Origin: Antitrichia curtipendula
Taxonomy: Eukaryota; Streptophyta; Bryopsida; Hypnales; Leucodontaceae
DNA: 64,000 nt
Reading direction: 5' to 3'
NCBI GenBank assembly: GCA_951230915.1
Contig: OX579641.1
Coordinates: 21,244,254-21,308,253, forward strand
This document shows positions 36,701-49,004 of this stretch, piece after piece. The position numbers were made by a program, and so were the translations under genes. Position 1 is the first letter of the stretch. Each line of letters starts with the position of its first letter. Below the pieces are notes generated by a model. It was not told the DNA's origin. It ran no database searches and saw only the letters and a list, made by a program, of their open reading frames with translations.

Positions 36701-38595
36701 AAAAACAAAATTTGACCAATTTTAAGACAAAGACAAAACAAGGGCTCCCACCACCATCCGAGGTCGCCCAAGACAAGAGGTCGCCTTAAGAGGTCGCCCA
36801 AGATAAGAGGTCGCTTACCCGCAGTCGCCTAGATTCGAAATCGCTCCTTTAAAACAAAATTTGACCAAATTTGAGACAAAGACAAAAGAAGGGCTCCCAC
36901 CACCATCCGAGGTCGCCCAAGACGAGAGGTCACCTTATGAGGTCGCCCAAGACAAGAGGTCGCCTACCCGCAGTTGCCTAGACCCGAAATTGGTCCTTAA
37001 ACACAAAATTTGACCAATTTTGAGACAAAGACAAAAGAAGGGCTTCCACCACCATCCGAGGTCGCCCAAGACGAGAGGTCGCCTTAAGAGGTCGCCCAAG
37101 ACGAGAGGTCACCTAAAGAGGTCGCCCAAGACAAGAGGTCGCCTACCCGCAGTTGCCTAGACCCGAAATTGGTCCTTAAACACAAAATTTGACCAATTTT
37201 GAGACAAAGACAAAAGAAGGGCTCCCACCACCACCCGAGGTCGTCCAAGACGAGAGGTCGCCTTAAGAGGTCGCCCAAGACGAGAGGTCACCTTAAGAGG
37301 TCGCCCAAGATAAGAGGTCGCCTATCCGTAGTCGCCTAGACCCGAAATCGCTCCTTAAACACAAAATTTGACCAATTTTGAAACAAAGACAAAAGAAGGG
37401 CTTCCACCACCATCCGAGGTCGCCCAAGACAAGAGGTCGCCTTAAGAGGTCGCCCAAGACGAGAGGTCACCTTAAGAGGTCGCCGAAGATAAGAGGTCGC
37501 CTACCCGCAGTCGCCTAGACCCGAAATTGCTCCTTAAAAACAAAATTTGACCAAATTTGAGACAAAGACAAAACAAGGGCTTCCACCACCATCCGAGGTC
37601 GCCCAAGACAAGAGGTCACCTTAAAAAGTCGCCCAAGACAAGAGGTCGCCTATCCATAGTCGCCTAGACCCGAAATCGCTCCTTAAACACAAAATTTGAC
37701 CAATTTTGAGACAAAGACAAAAGAAGGGCTCCCACCACCATCCGAGGTCGCCCAAGACCAGAGGTCACCTTAAGAGGTCGCCCAAGATAAGAGGTCGCCT
37801 ACCCGCAGTCGCCTAGACCCGAAAGCGCTCCTTAAAAACAAAATTTGACCAATTTTGAGACAAAGACAAAAGAAGGGCTCCCACCACCATCCGAGGTCGC
37901 CCAAGACGAGAGGTCGCCTTAAGAGGTCGCCCAAGACGAGAGGTCACCTTAAGAGGTCGCCCAAGACAAGAGGTCGCCTACCCGCAGTTGCCTAGACCCG
38001 AAATTGGTCCTTAAACACAAAATTTGACCAATTTTGAGACAAAGACAAAAGAAGGGCTCCCACCACCACCCGAGGTCGTCCAAGACGAGAGGTCGCCTTA
38101 ACAGGTCGCCCTAGACAAGAGGTTGCCTACCCGCAGTTGCCTAGACCCGAAATTGGTCCTTAAACACAAAATTTGACCAATTTTGAGACATAGACAAAAG
38201 AAGGGCTCCCACCACCATCCGAGGTCGCCCAAGACGAGAGGTCAGCTTATGAGGTCGCCCAAGACAAGAGGTCGCCTACCCGCAGTTGCCTAGACCCGAA
38301 ATTGGTCCTTAAACACAAAATTTGACCAATTTTGAGACAAAGACAAAAGAAGGGCTTCCACCACCATCCGAGGTCGCCCAAGACCAGAGGTCACCTTAAG
38401 AGGTCGCCCAAGATAAGAGGTCACCTTAAGAGGTCGCCGAAGATAAGAGGTCGCCTACCCGCAGTCGCCTAGACCCGAAAGCGCTCCTTAAAAACAAAAT
38501 TTGACCAATTTTGAGATAAAGACAAAAGAAGGGCTCCCACCACCATCCGAGGTCGCCCAAGACGAGAGGTCGCCTTAAGAGGTCGCCCAAGACAA
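33720..38595 (+). repeat. 4.9-5.0 kb higher-order segment, copy 1
   Basis: Matches 38,600 onward. The offset is 4,878 bp at the start (ttaaaaagtc at 33,727 and 38,605; a one-base A insertion at 34,431 and 39,309) and 5,027 bp later, a difference of one 149 bp monomer. The shared one-base insertion (gagacaaaagac) is a good marker of common descent. Confidence 0.86.
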
Positions 38596-41500
38596 GAGGT
38601 CACCTTAAAAAGTCGCCCAAGACAAGAGGTCGCCTATCCATAGTCGCCTAGACCCGAAATCGCTCTTTAAACACAAAATTTGACCAATTTTGAAACAAAG
38701 ACAAAAGAAGGGCTTCCACCACCATCCGAGGTCGCCCAAGACAAGAGGTCGCCCAAGACGAGAGGTCACCTTAAGAGGTCGCCCAAGATAAGAGGTCGCC
38801 TATCCGTAGTCGCCTAGACCCGAAATCGCTCCTTAAACACAAAATTTGACCAATTTTGAAACAAAGACAAAAGAAGGGCTTCCACCACCATCCGAGGTCG
38901 CCCAAGACAAGAGGTCGCCTTAAGAGGTCGCCCAAGACGAGAGGTCACCTTAAGAGGTCGCCCAAGATAAGAGGTCGCCTATCCGTAGTCGCCTAGACCC
39001 GAAATCGCTCCTTAAACACAAAATTTGACCAATTTTGAAACAAAGACAAAAGAAGGGCTCCCACCACCATCCGAGGTCGCCCAAGACGAGAGGTCACCTT
39101 AAGAGGTCGCCCAAGATAAGAGGTCGCCTACCCGCAGTCGCCTAGACCCGAAATCGCTCCTTAAAAACAAAATTTGACCAATTTTGAGACAAAGACAAAA
39201 CAAGGGCTCCCACCACCATCCGAGGTCGCCCAAGACAAGAGGTCGCCTACCCGCAGTTGCCTAGACCCGAAATTGGTCCTTAAACACAAAATTTGACCAA
39301 TTTTGAGACAAAAGACAAAAGAAGGGCTTCCACCACCATCCGAGGTCGCCCAAGACAAGAGGTCACCTTAAGAGGTCGCCCAAGATAAGAGGTCGCCTAC
39401 CCGCAGTCGCCTAGACCCGAAAGCGCTCCTTAAAAACAAAATTTGACCAATTTTGAGACAAAGACAAAAGAAGGGCTCCCACCACCATCCGAGGTCGCCC
39501 AAGACCAGAGGTCACCTTAAGAGGTCGCCCAAGACGAGAGGTCGCCTTAAGAGGTCGCCCAAGACGAGAGGTCACCTTAAGAGGTCGCCCAAGACAAGAG
39601 GTCGCCTACCCGCAGTTGCCTAGACCCGAAATTGGTCCTTAAACACAAAATTTGACCACTTTTGAGACAAAGACAAAAGAAGGGCTTCCACCACCATCCG
39701 AGGTCGCCCAAGACAAGAGGTCGCCTTAACAGGTCGCCCAAGACGAGAGGTCACCTTAAGAGGTCGCCCAAGATAAGAGGTCGCCTACCCGCAGTGGCCT
39801 AGACCCGAAATTGCTCCTTAAAAACAAAATTTGACCAATTTTGAGACAAAGACAAAAGAAGGGCTTCCACCACCATCCGAGGTCGCCCAAGACAAGAGGT
39901 CGCCTTAAGAGGTCGCCCAAGACGAGAGGTCACCTTAAGAGGTCGCCCAAGATAAGAGGTCGCCTATCCGTAGTCGCCTAGACCCGAAATCGCTCCTTAA
40001 ACACAAAATTTGACCAATTTTGAAACAAAGACAAAAGAAGGGCTTCCACCACCATCCGAGGTCGCCCAAGACAAGAGGTCACCTTAAGAGGTCGCCCAAA
40101 AGAAGAGGTCGCTTATCCGTAGTCGCCTAGATTCGAAATCGCTCCTTTAAAACAAAATTTGACCAATTTTGAGACAAAGACAAAAGAAGGGCTCCCACCA
40201 CCATCCGAGGTCGCCTAAGACGAGAGGTCGCCTTAAGAGGTCGCCCAAGACGAGAGGTCACCTTATGAGGTCGTCCAAGACAAGAGGTCGCCTACCCGCA
40301 GTTGTTTAGACCCGAAATTGGTCCTTAAACACAAAATTTGACCAATTTTGAGACAAAGACAAAAGAAGGTCTTCAACCACCATCCGAGGTCGCCCAAGAC
40401 AAGAGGTCGCCTATCCGTAGTCGCCTAGACCCGAAATCGCTCCTTAAACACAAAATTTGACCAATTTTGAAACATAGACAAAAGAAGGGCTCCCACCACC
40501 ATCCGAGGTCGCCCAAGACAAGAGGTCACCTTAAAAGGTCGCCCAAGATAAGAGGTCGCTTACCCGCAGTCGCCTAGACCCGAAATCGCTCCTTTAAAAC
40601 AAAATTTGACCAATTTTGAGACGAAGACAAAAGAAGGGCTTCAACCACCATCCGAGGTCGCCCAAGACAAGAGGTCGCCTATCCGTAGTCGCCTAGACCC
40701 GAAATCGCTCCTTAAATACAAAATTTGACCAATTTTGAAACATAGACAAAACAAGGGCTCCCACCACCATCCGAGGTCGCCCAAGACGAGAGGTCACCTT
40801 ATGAGGTCGCCCAAGACAAGAGGTCGCCTCCCCGCAGTTGCCTAGACCCGAAATTGGTCCTTAAACACAAAATTTGACCAATTTTGAGACAAAGACAAAA
40901 GAAGGGCTTCCACCACCATCCGAGGTCGCCCAAGACCAGAGGTCACCTTAAGAGGTCGCCCAAGATAAGAGGTCACCTTAAGAGGTCGCCCAAGATAAGA
41001 GGTCGCCTACCCGCAGTCGCCTAGACCCGAAATTGCTCCTTAAAAACAAAATTTGACCAAATTTGAGACAAAGACAAAACAAGGGCTTCCACCACCATCC
41101 GAGGTCGCCCAAGACAAGAGGTCGCCTTAAGAGGTCGCCCAAGACGAGAGGTCACCTTAAGAGGTCGCCGAAGATAAGAGGTCGCCTACCCGCAGTCGCC
41201 TAGACCCGAAATTGCTCCTTAAAAACAAAATTTGACCAAATTTGAGACAAAGACAAAACAAGGGCTTCCACCACCATCCGAGGTCGCCCAAGACAAGAGG
41301 TCACCTTAAGAGGTCGCCCAAGACAAGAGGTCGCCTACCCGCAGTGGCCTAGACCCGAAATTGCTCCTTAAAAACAAAATTTGACCAATTTTGAGACAAA
41401 GACAAAAGAAGGGCTTCCACCACCATCCGAGGTCGCCCAAGACAAGAGGTCGCCTTAAGAGGTCGCCCAAGACGAGAGGTCACCTTAAGAGGTCGCCCAA

Positions 41501-43600
41501 GATAAGAGGTCGCCTATCCGTAGTCGCCTAGACCCGAAATCGCTCCTTAAACACAAAATTTGACCAATTTTGAAACAAAGACAAAAGAAGGGCTTCCACC
41601 ACCATCCGAGGTCGCCCAAGACAAGAGGTCGCCTTAAGAGGTCGCCCAAGACGAGAGGTCACCTTAAGAGGTCGCCCAAGATAAGAGGTCGCCTACCCGC
41701 AGTCGCCTAGACCCGAAATCGCTCCTTAAAAACAAAATTTGACCAATTTTAAGACAAAGACAAAACAAGGGCTCCCACCACCATCCGAGGTCGCCCAAGA
41801 CAAGAGGTCGCCTTAAGAGGTCGCCCAAGATAAGAGGTCGCTTACCCGCAGTCGCCTAGATTCGAAATCGCTCCTTTAAAACAAAATTTGACCAAATTTG
41901 AGACAAAGACAAAAGAAGGGCTCCCACCACCATCCGAGGTCGCCCAAGACGAGAGGTCACCTTATGAGGTCGCCCAAGACAAGAGGTCGCCTACCCGCAG
42001 TTGCCTAGACCCGAAATTGGTCCTTAAACACAAAATTTGACCAATTTTGAGACAAAGACAAAAGAAGGGCTCCCACCACCATCCGAGGTCGCCCAAGACG
42101 AGAGGTCGCCTTAAGAGGTCGCCCAAGACGAGAGGTCACCTAAAGAGGTCGCCCAAGACAAGAGGTCGCCTACCCGCAGTTGCCTAGACCCGAAATTGGT
42201 CCTTAAACACAAAATTTGACCAATTTTGAGACAAAGACAAAAGAAGGGCTCCCACCACCACCCGAGGTCGTCCAAGACGAGAGGTCGCCTTAAGAGGTCG
42301 CCCAAGACGAGAGGTCACCTTAAGAGGTCGCCCAAGATAAGAGGTCGCCTATCCGTAGTCGCCTAGACCCGAAATCGCTCCTTAAACACAAAATTTGACC
42401 AATTTTGAAACAAAGACAAAAGAAGGGCTTCCACCACCATCCGAGGTCGCCCAAGACAAGAGGTCACCTTAAGAGGTCGCCCAAGACGAGAGGTCACCTT
42501 AAGAGGTCGCCCAAGATAAGAGGTCGCCTACCCGCAGTCGCCTAGACCCGAAATTGCTCCTTAAAAACAAAATTTGACCAAATTTGAGACAAAGACAAAA
42601 CAAGGGCTTCCACCACCATCCGAGGTCGCCCAAGACAAGAGGTCACCTTAAAAAGTCGCCCAAGACAAGAGGTCGCCTATCCATAGTCGCCTAGACCCGA
42701 AATCGCTCCTTAAACACAAAATTTGACCAATTTTGAGACAAAGACAAAAGAAGGGCTTCCACCACCATCCGAGGTCGCCCAAGACCAGAGGTCACCTTAA
42801 GAGGTCGCCCAAGATAAGAGGTCGCCTACCCGCAGTCGCCTAGACCCGAAAGCGCTCCTTAAAAACAAAATTTGACCAATTTTGAGACAAAGACAAAAGA
42901 AGGGCTCCCACCACCATCCGAGGTCGCCCAAGACGAGAGGTCGCCTTAAGAGGTCGCCCAAGACGAGAGGTCACCTTAAGAGGTCGCCCAAGACAAGAGG
43001 TCGCCTACCCGCAGTTGCCTAGACCCGAAATTGGTCCTTAAACACAAAATTTGACCAATTTTGAGACAAAGACAAAAGAAGGGCTCCCACCACCACCCGA
43101 GGTCGTCCAAGACGAGAGGTCGCCTTAAGAGGTCGCCCTAGACAAGAGGTTGCCTACCCGCAGTTGCCTAGACCCGAAATTGGTCCTTAAACACAAAATT
43201 TGACCAATTTTGAGACATAGACAAAAGAAGGGCTCCCACCACCATCCGAGGTCGCCCAAGACGAGAGGTCAGCTTATGAGGTCGCCCAAGACAAGAGGTC
43301 GCCTACCCGCAGTTGCCTAGACCCGAAATTGGTCCTTAAACACAAAATTTGACCAATTTTGAGACAAAGACAAAAGAAGGGCTTCCACCACCATCCGAGG
43401 TCGCCCAAGACCAGAGGTCACCTTAAGAGGTCGCCCAAGATAAGAGGTCACCTTAAGAGGTCGCCGAAGATAAGAGGTCGCCTACCCGCAGTCGCCTAGA
43501 CCCGAAAGCGCTCCTTAAAAACAAAATTTGACCAATTTTGAGATAAAGACAAAAGAAGGGCTCCCACCACCATCCGAGGTCGCCCAAGACGAGAGGTCGC
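38596..43600 (+). repeat. 4.9-5.0 kb higher-order segment, copy 2
   Basis: Tandem partner of 33,720-38,595. It carries one additional 149 bp monomer near 39.4 kb and a few private base changes, for example cctccccgcag near 40,830 and cgcctaagac near 40,215. Confidence 0.85.
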
Positions 43601-46040
43601 CTTAAGAGGTCGCCCAAGACGAGAGGTCACCTTAAGAGGTCGCCGAAGATAAGAGGTCGCCTACCCGCAGTCGCCTAGACCCGAAATTGCTCCTTAAAAA
43701 CAAAATTTGACCAAATTTGAGACAAAGACAAAAGAAGGGCTTCCACCACCATCCGAGGTCGCCCAAGACAAGAGGTCACCTTAAAAAGTCGCCCAAGACA
43801 AGAGGTCGCCTATCCATAGTCGCCTAGACCCGAAATCGCTCCTTAAACACAAAATTTGACCAATTTTGAGACAAAGACAAAAGAAGGGCTTCCACCACCA
43901 TCCGAGGTCGCCCAAGACAAGAGGTCACCTTAAGAGGTCGCCCAAGATAAGAGGTCGCCTACCCGCAGTCGCCTAGACCCGAAAGCGCTCCTTAAAAACA
44001 AAATTTGACCAATTTTGAGATAAAGACAAAAGAAGGGCTCCCACCACCATCCGAGGTCGCCCAAGACGAGAGGTCGCCTTAAGAGGTCGCCCAAGACGAG
44101 AGGTCACCTTAAGAGGTCGCCCAAGATAAGAGGTCGCCTACCCGCAGTCGCCTAGACCCGAAATTGCTCCTTAAAAACAAAATTTGACCAAATTTGAGAC
44201 AAAGACAAAACAAGGGCTTCCACCACCATCCGAGGTCGCCCAAGACAAGAGGTCACCTTAAAAAGTCGCCCAAGACAAGAGGTCGCCTATCCATAGTCGC
44301 CTAGACCCGAAATCGCTCCTTAAACACAAAATTTGACCAATTTTGAGACAAAGACAAAAGAAGGGCTTCCACCACCATCCGAGGTCGCCCAAGACAAGAG
44401 GTCACCTTAAGAGGTCGCCCAAGATAAGAGGTCGCCTACCCGCAGTCGCCTAGACCCGAAATTGCTCCTTAAAAACAAAATTTGACCAAATTTGAGACAA
44501 AGACAAAACAAGGGCTTCCACCACCATCCGAGGTCGCCCAAGACAAGAGGTCACCTTAAAAAGTCGCCCAAGACAAGAGGTCGCCTATCCATAGTCGCCT
44601 AGACCCGAAATCGCTCCTTAAACACAAAATTTGACCAATTTTGAGACAAAGACAAAAGAAGGGCTCCCACCACCATCCGAGGTCGCCCAAGACGAGAGGT
44701 CGCCTTAAGAGGTCGCCCAAGACGAGAGGTCACCTTAAGAGGTCGCCGAAGATAAGAGGTCGCCTACCCGCAGTCGCCTAGACCCGAAATTGCTCCTTAA
44801 AAACAAAATTTGACCAAATTTGAGACAAAGACAAAACAAGGGCTTCCACCACCATCCGAGGTCGCCCAAGACCAGAGGTCACCTTATGAGGTCGCCCAAG
44901 ACAAGAGGTCGCCTACCCGCAGTTGCCTAGACCCGAAATTGGTCCTTAAACACAAAATTTGACCAATTTTGAGACAAAGACAAAAGAAGGGCTTCCACCA
45001 CCATCCGAGGTCGCCCAAGACAAGAGGTCGCCTTAAGAGGTCGCCCAAGACGAGAGGTCACCTTAAGAGGTCGCCGAAGATAAGAGGTCGCCTACCCGCA
45101 GTCGCCTAGACCCGAAATTGCTCCTTAAAAACAAAATTTGACCAAATTTGAGACAAAGACAAAACAAGGGCTTCCACCACCATCCGAGGTCGCCCAAGAC
45201 AAGAGGTCACCTTAAAAAGTCGCCCAAGACAAGAGGTCGCCTATCCATAGTCGCCTAGACCCGAAATCGCTCCTTAAACACAAAATTTGACCAATTTTGA
45301 GACAAAGACAAAAGAAGGGCTTCCACCACCATCCGAGGTCGCCCAAGACCAGAGGTCACCTTAAGAGGTCGCCCAAGATAAGAGGTCGCCTACCCGCAGT
45401 GGCCTAGACCCGAAATTGCTCCTTAAAAACAAAATTTGACCAATTTTGAGACAAAGACAAAAGAAGGGCTTCCACCACCATCCGAGGTCGCCCAAGACAA
45501 GAGGTCGCCTTAAGAGGTCGCCCAAGACGAGAGGTCACCTTAAGAGGTCGCCCAAGAGAAGAGGTCGCCTATCCGTAGTCGCGTAGACCCGAAATCGCTC
45601 CTTAAACACAAAATTTGACCAATTTTGAAACAAAGACAAAAGAAGGGCTTCCACCACCATCCGAGGTCGCCCAAGACAAGAGGTCGCCTTAAGAGGTCGC
45701 CCAAGACGAGAGGTCACCTTAAGAGGTCGCCCAAGATAAGAGGTCGCCTACCCGCAGTCGCCTAGACCCGAAATCGCTCCTTAAACACAAAATTTGACCA
45801 ATTTTGAAACAAAGACAAAAGAAGGGCTTCCACCACCATCCGAGGTCGCCCAAGACAAGAGGTCGCCTTAAGAGGTCGCCCAAGACGAGAGGTCACCTTA
45901 AGAGGTCGCCGAAGATAAGAGGTCGCCTACCCGCAGTCGCCTAGACCCGAAATTGCTCCTTAAAAACAAAATTTGACCAAATTTGAGACAAAGACAAAAC
46001 AAGGGCTTCCACCACCATCCGAGGTCGCCCAAGACAAGAG
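43500..46040 (+). repeat. Short higher-order repeats of 477, 298 and 835 bp
   Basis: The atccatag head occurs at 43,812, 44,289, 44,587, 45,243 and 46,078, at intervals of 477, 298, 656 and 835 bp. The 835 bp unit is 149+179+179+179+149 bp. A ttttgagataaag core at 43,544 and 44,021 supports the 477 bp step. This looks like a zone where small trimer and pentamer units were recently copied. Confidence 0.8.
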
Positions 46041-49004
46041 GTCACCTTAAAAAGTCGCCCAAGACAAGAGGTCGCCTATCCATAGTCGCCTAGACCCGAA
46101 ATCGCTCCTTAAACACAAAATTTGACCAATTTTGAGACAAAGACAAAAGAAGGGCTTCCACCACCATCCGAGGTCGCCCAAGACCAGAGGTCACCTTAAG
46201 AGGTCGCCCAAGATAAGAGGTCGCCTACCCGCAGTGGCCTAGACCCGAAATTGCTCCTTAAAAACAAAATTTGACCAATTTTGAGACAAAGACAAAAGAA
46301 GGGCTTCCACCACCATCCGAGGTCGCCCAAGACAAGAGGTCGCCTTAAGAGGTCGCCCAAGACGAGAGGTCACCTTAAGAGGTCGCCCAAGAGAAGAGGT
46401 CGCCTATCCGTAGTCGCCTAGACCCGAAATCGCTCCTTAAACACAAAATTTGACCAATTTTGAAACAAAGACAAAAGAAGGGCTTCCACCACCATCCGAG
46501 GTCGCCCAAGACAAGAGGTCGCCTTAAGAGGTCGCCCAAGACGAGAGGTCACCTTAAGAGGTCGCCCAAGATAAGAGGTCGCCTACCCGCAGTCGCCTAG
46601 ACCCGAAATCGCTCCTTAAAAACAAAATTTGACCAATTTTAAGACAAAGACAAAACAAGGGCTCCCACCACCATCCGAGGTCGCCCAAGACAAGAGGTCG
46701 CCTTAAGAGGTCGCCCAAGATAAGAGGTCGCTTACCCGCAGTCGCCTAGATTCGAAATCGCTCCTTTAAAACAAAATTTGACCAAATTTGAGACAAAGAC
46801 AAAAGAAGGGCTCCCACCACCATCCGAGGTCGCCCAAGACGAGAGGTCGCCTTAAGAGGTCGCCCAAGACGAGAGGTCACCTTATGAGGTCGTCCAAGAC
46901 AAGAGGTCGCCTACCCGCAGTTGCCTAGACCGAAATTGGTCCTTAAACACAAAATTTGACCAATTTTGAGACAAAGACAAAAAAAGGGCTTCCACCACCA
47001 TCCGAGGTCGCCCAAGACAAGAGGTCACCTTAAGAGGTCGCCTTAAGAGGTCGCCCAAGACCAGAGGTCACCTTAAGAGGTCGCCGAAGACAAGAGGTCG
47101 CCTATCCGTAGTCGCCTAAACCCGAAAGCGCTCCTTAAACACAAAATTTGACCAATTTTGAAACAAAGACAAAAGAAGGGCTTCCACCACCATCCGAGGT
47201 CGCCCAAGACAAGAGGTCGCCTTAAGAGGTCGCCCAAGACGAGAGGTCACCTTAAGAGGTCGCCTTAGATAAGAGGTCGCCTACCCGCAGTCGCCTAGAC
47301 CCGAAATCGCTCCTTAAAAACAAATTTTGACCAATTTTAAGACAAAGACAAAACAAGGGCTCCCACCACCATCCGAGGTCGCCCAAGACAAGAGGTCGCC
47401 TTAAGAGGTCGCCCAAGATAAGAGGTCGCTTACCCGCAGTCGCCTAGATTCGAAATCGCTCCTTTAAAACAAAATTTGACCAATTTTGAGACAAAGACAA
47501 AAGAAGGGCTTCCACCACCATCCGAGGTCGCCCAAGACAAGAGGTCACCTTAAGAGGTCGCCCAAGATAAGAGGTCGCCTACCCGCAGTCGCCTAGACCC
47601 GAAAGCGCTCCTTAAAAACAAAATTTGACCAATTTTGAGATAAAGACAAAAGAAGGGCTCCCACCACCATCCGAGGTCGCCCAAGACGAGAGGTCGCCTT
47701 AAGAGGTCGCCCAAGACGAGAGGTCACCTTAAGAGGTCGCCCAAGACAAGAGGTCGCCTACCCGCAGTTGCCTAGACCCGAAATTGGTCCTTAAACACAA
47801 AATTTGACCAATTTTGAGACAAAGACAAAAGAAGGGCTCCCACCACCACCCGAGGTCGTCCAAGACGAGAGGTCGCCTTAAGAGGTCGCCCTAGACAAGA
47901 GGTTGCCTACCCGCAATCGCCTAGCCCCAAAATCGCTCCTTAAATACAAAATTGGATTAATTTTGAGACAAAGACAAAAGAAGGGCTTCCACCACCATCC
48001 GAGGTCGCCCAAGACAAGAGGTCGCCTTAAGAGGTCGCCCAAGACAAGAGGTCACCTTAAGAGGTCGCCCAAGATAAGAGGCCGCTTACCCGCAGTCGCC
48101 TAGATTCGAAATCGCTCCTTTAAAACAAAATTTGACCAATTTTGAGACAAAGACAAAAGAAGGGCTTCCACCACCATCCGAGGTCGCCCAAGACAAGAGG
48201 TCGCCTTAAGAGGTCGCCCAAGACGAGAGTTCACCTTAAGAGGTCGCCCAAGATAAGAGGTCGCCTACCCGCAGTCGCCTAGACCCGAAATTGCTCCTTA
48301 AAAACAAAATTTGACCAAATTTGAGACAAAGACAAAAGAAGGGCTTCCACCACCATCCGAGGTCGCCCAAGACAAGAGGTCGCCTTAAGAGGTCGCCCAA
48401 GACGAGAGGTCACCTTAAGAGGTCGCCCAAGATAAGAGGTCGCCTATCCGTAGTCGCCTAGACCCGAAATCGCTCCTTAAACACAAAATTTGACCAATTT
48501 TGAAACAAAGACAAAAGAAGGGCTTCCACCACCATCCGAGGTCGCCCAAGACAAGAGGTCACCTTAAGAGGTCGCCCAAAAGAAGAGGTCGCTTATCCGT
48601 AGTCGCCTAGATTCGAAATCGCTCCTTTAAAACAAAATTTGACCAATTTTGAGACAAAGACAAAAGAAGGGCTCCCACCACCATCCGAGGTCGCCCAAGA
48701 CGAGAGGTCGCCTTAAGAGGTCGCCCAAGACGAGAGGTCACCTTATGAGGTCGTCCAAGACAAGAGGTCGCCTACCCGCAGTTGTTTAGACCCGAAATTG
48801 GTCCTTAAACACAAAATTTGACCAATTTTGAGACAAAGACAAAAGAAGGTCTTCAACCACCATCCGAGGTCGCCCAAGACAAGAGGTCGCCTATCCGTAG
48901 TCGCCTAGACCCGAAATCGCTCCTTAAACACAAAATTTGACCAATTTTGAAACATAGACAAAAGAAGGGCTCCCACCACCATCCGAGGTCGCCCAAGACA
49001 AGAG
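46040..49004 (+). repeat. 2,964 bp higher-order repeat, copy 1
   Basis: Partner of 49,005-51,968 at a constant offset of 2,964 bp: ttaaaaagtc at 46,047 and 49,011, a one-base deletion (agaccgaaa) at 46,927 and 49,891, and the ggattaatt core at 47,953 and 50,917. The constant offset means that no module was gained or lost in either copy. Confidence 0.9.
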
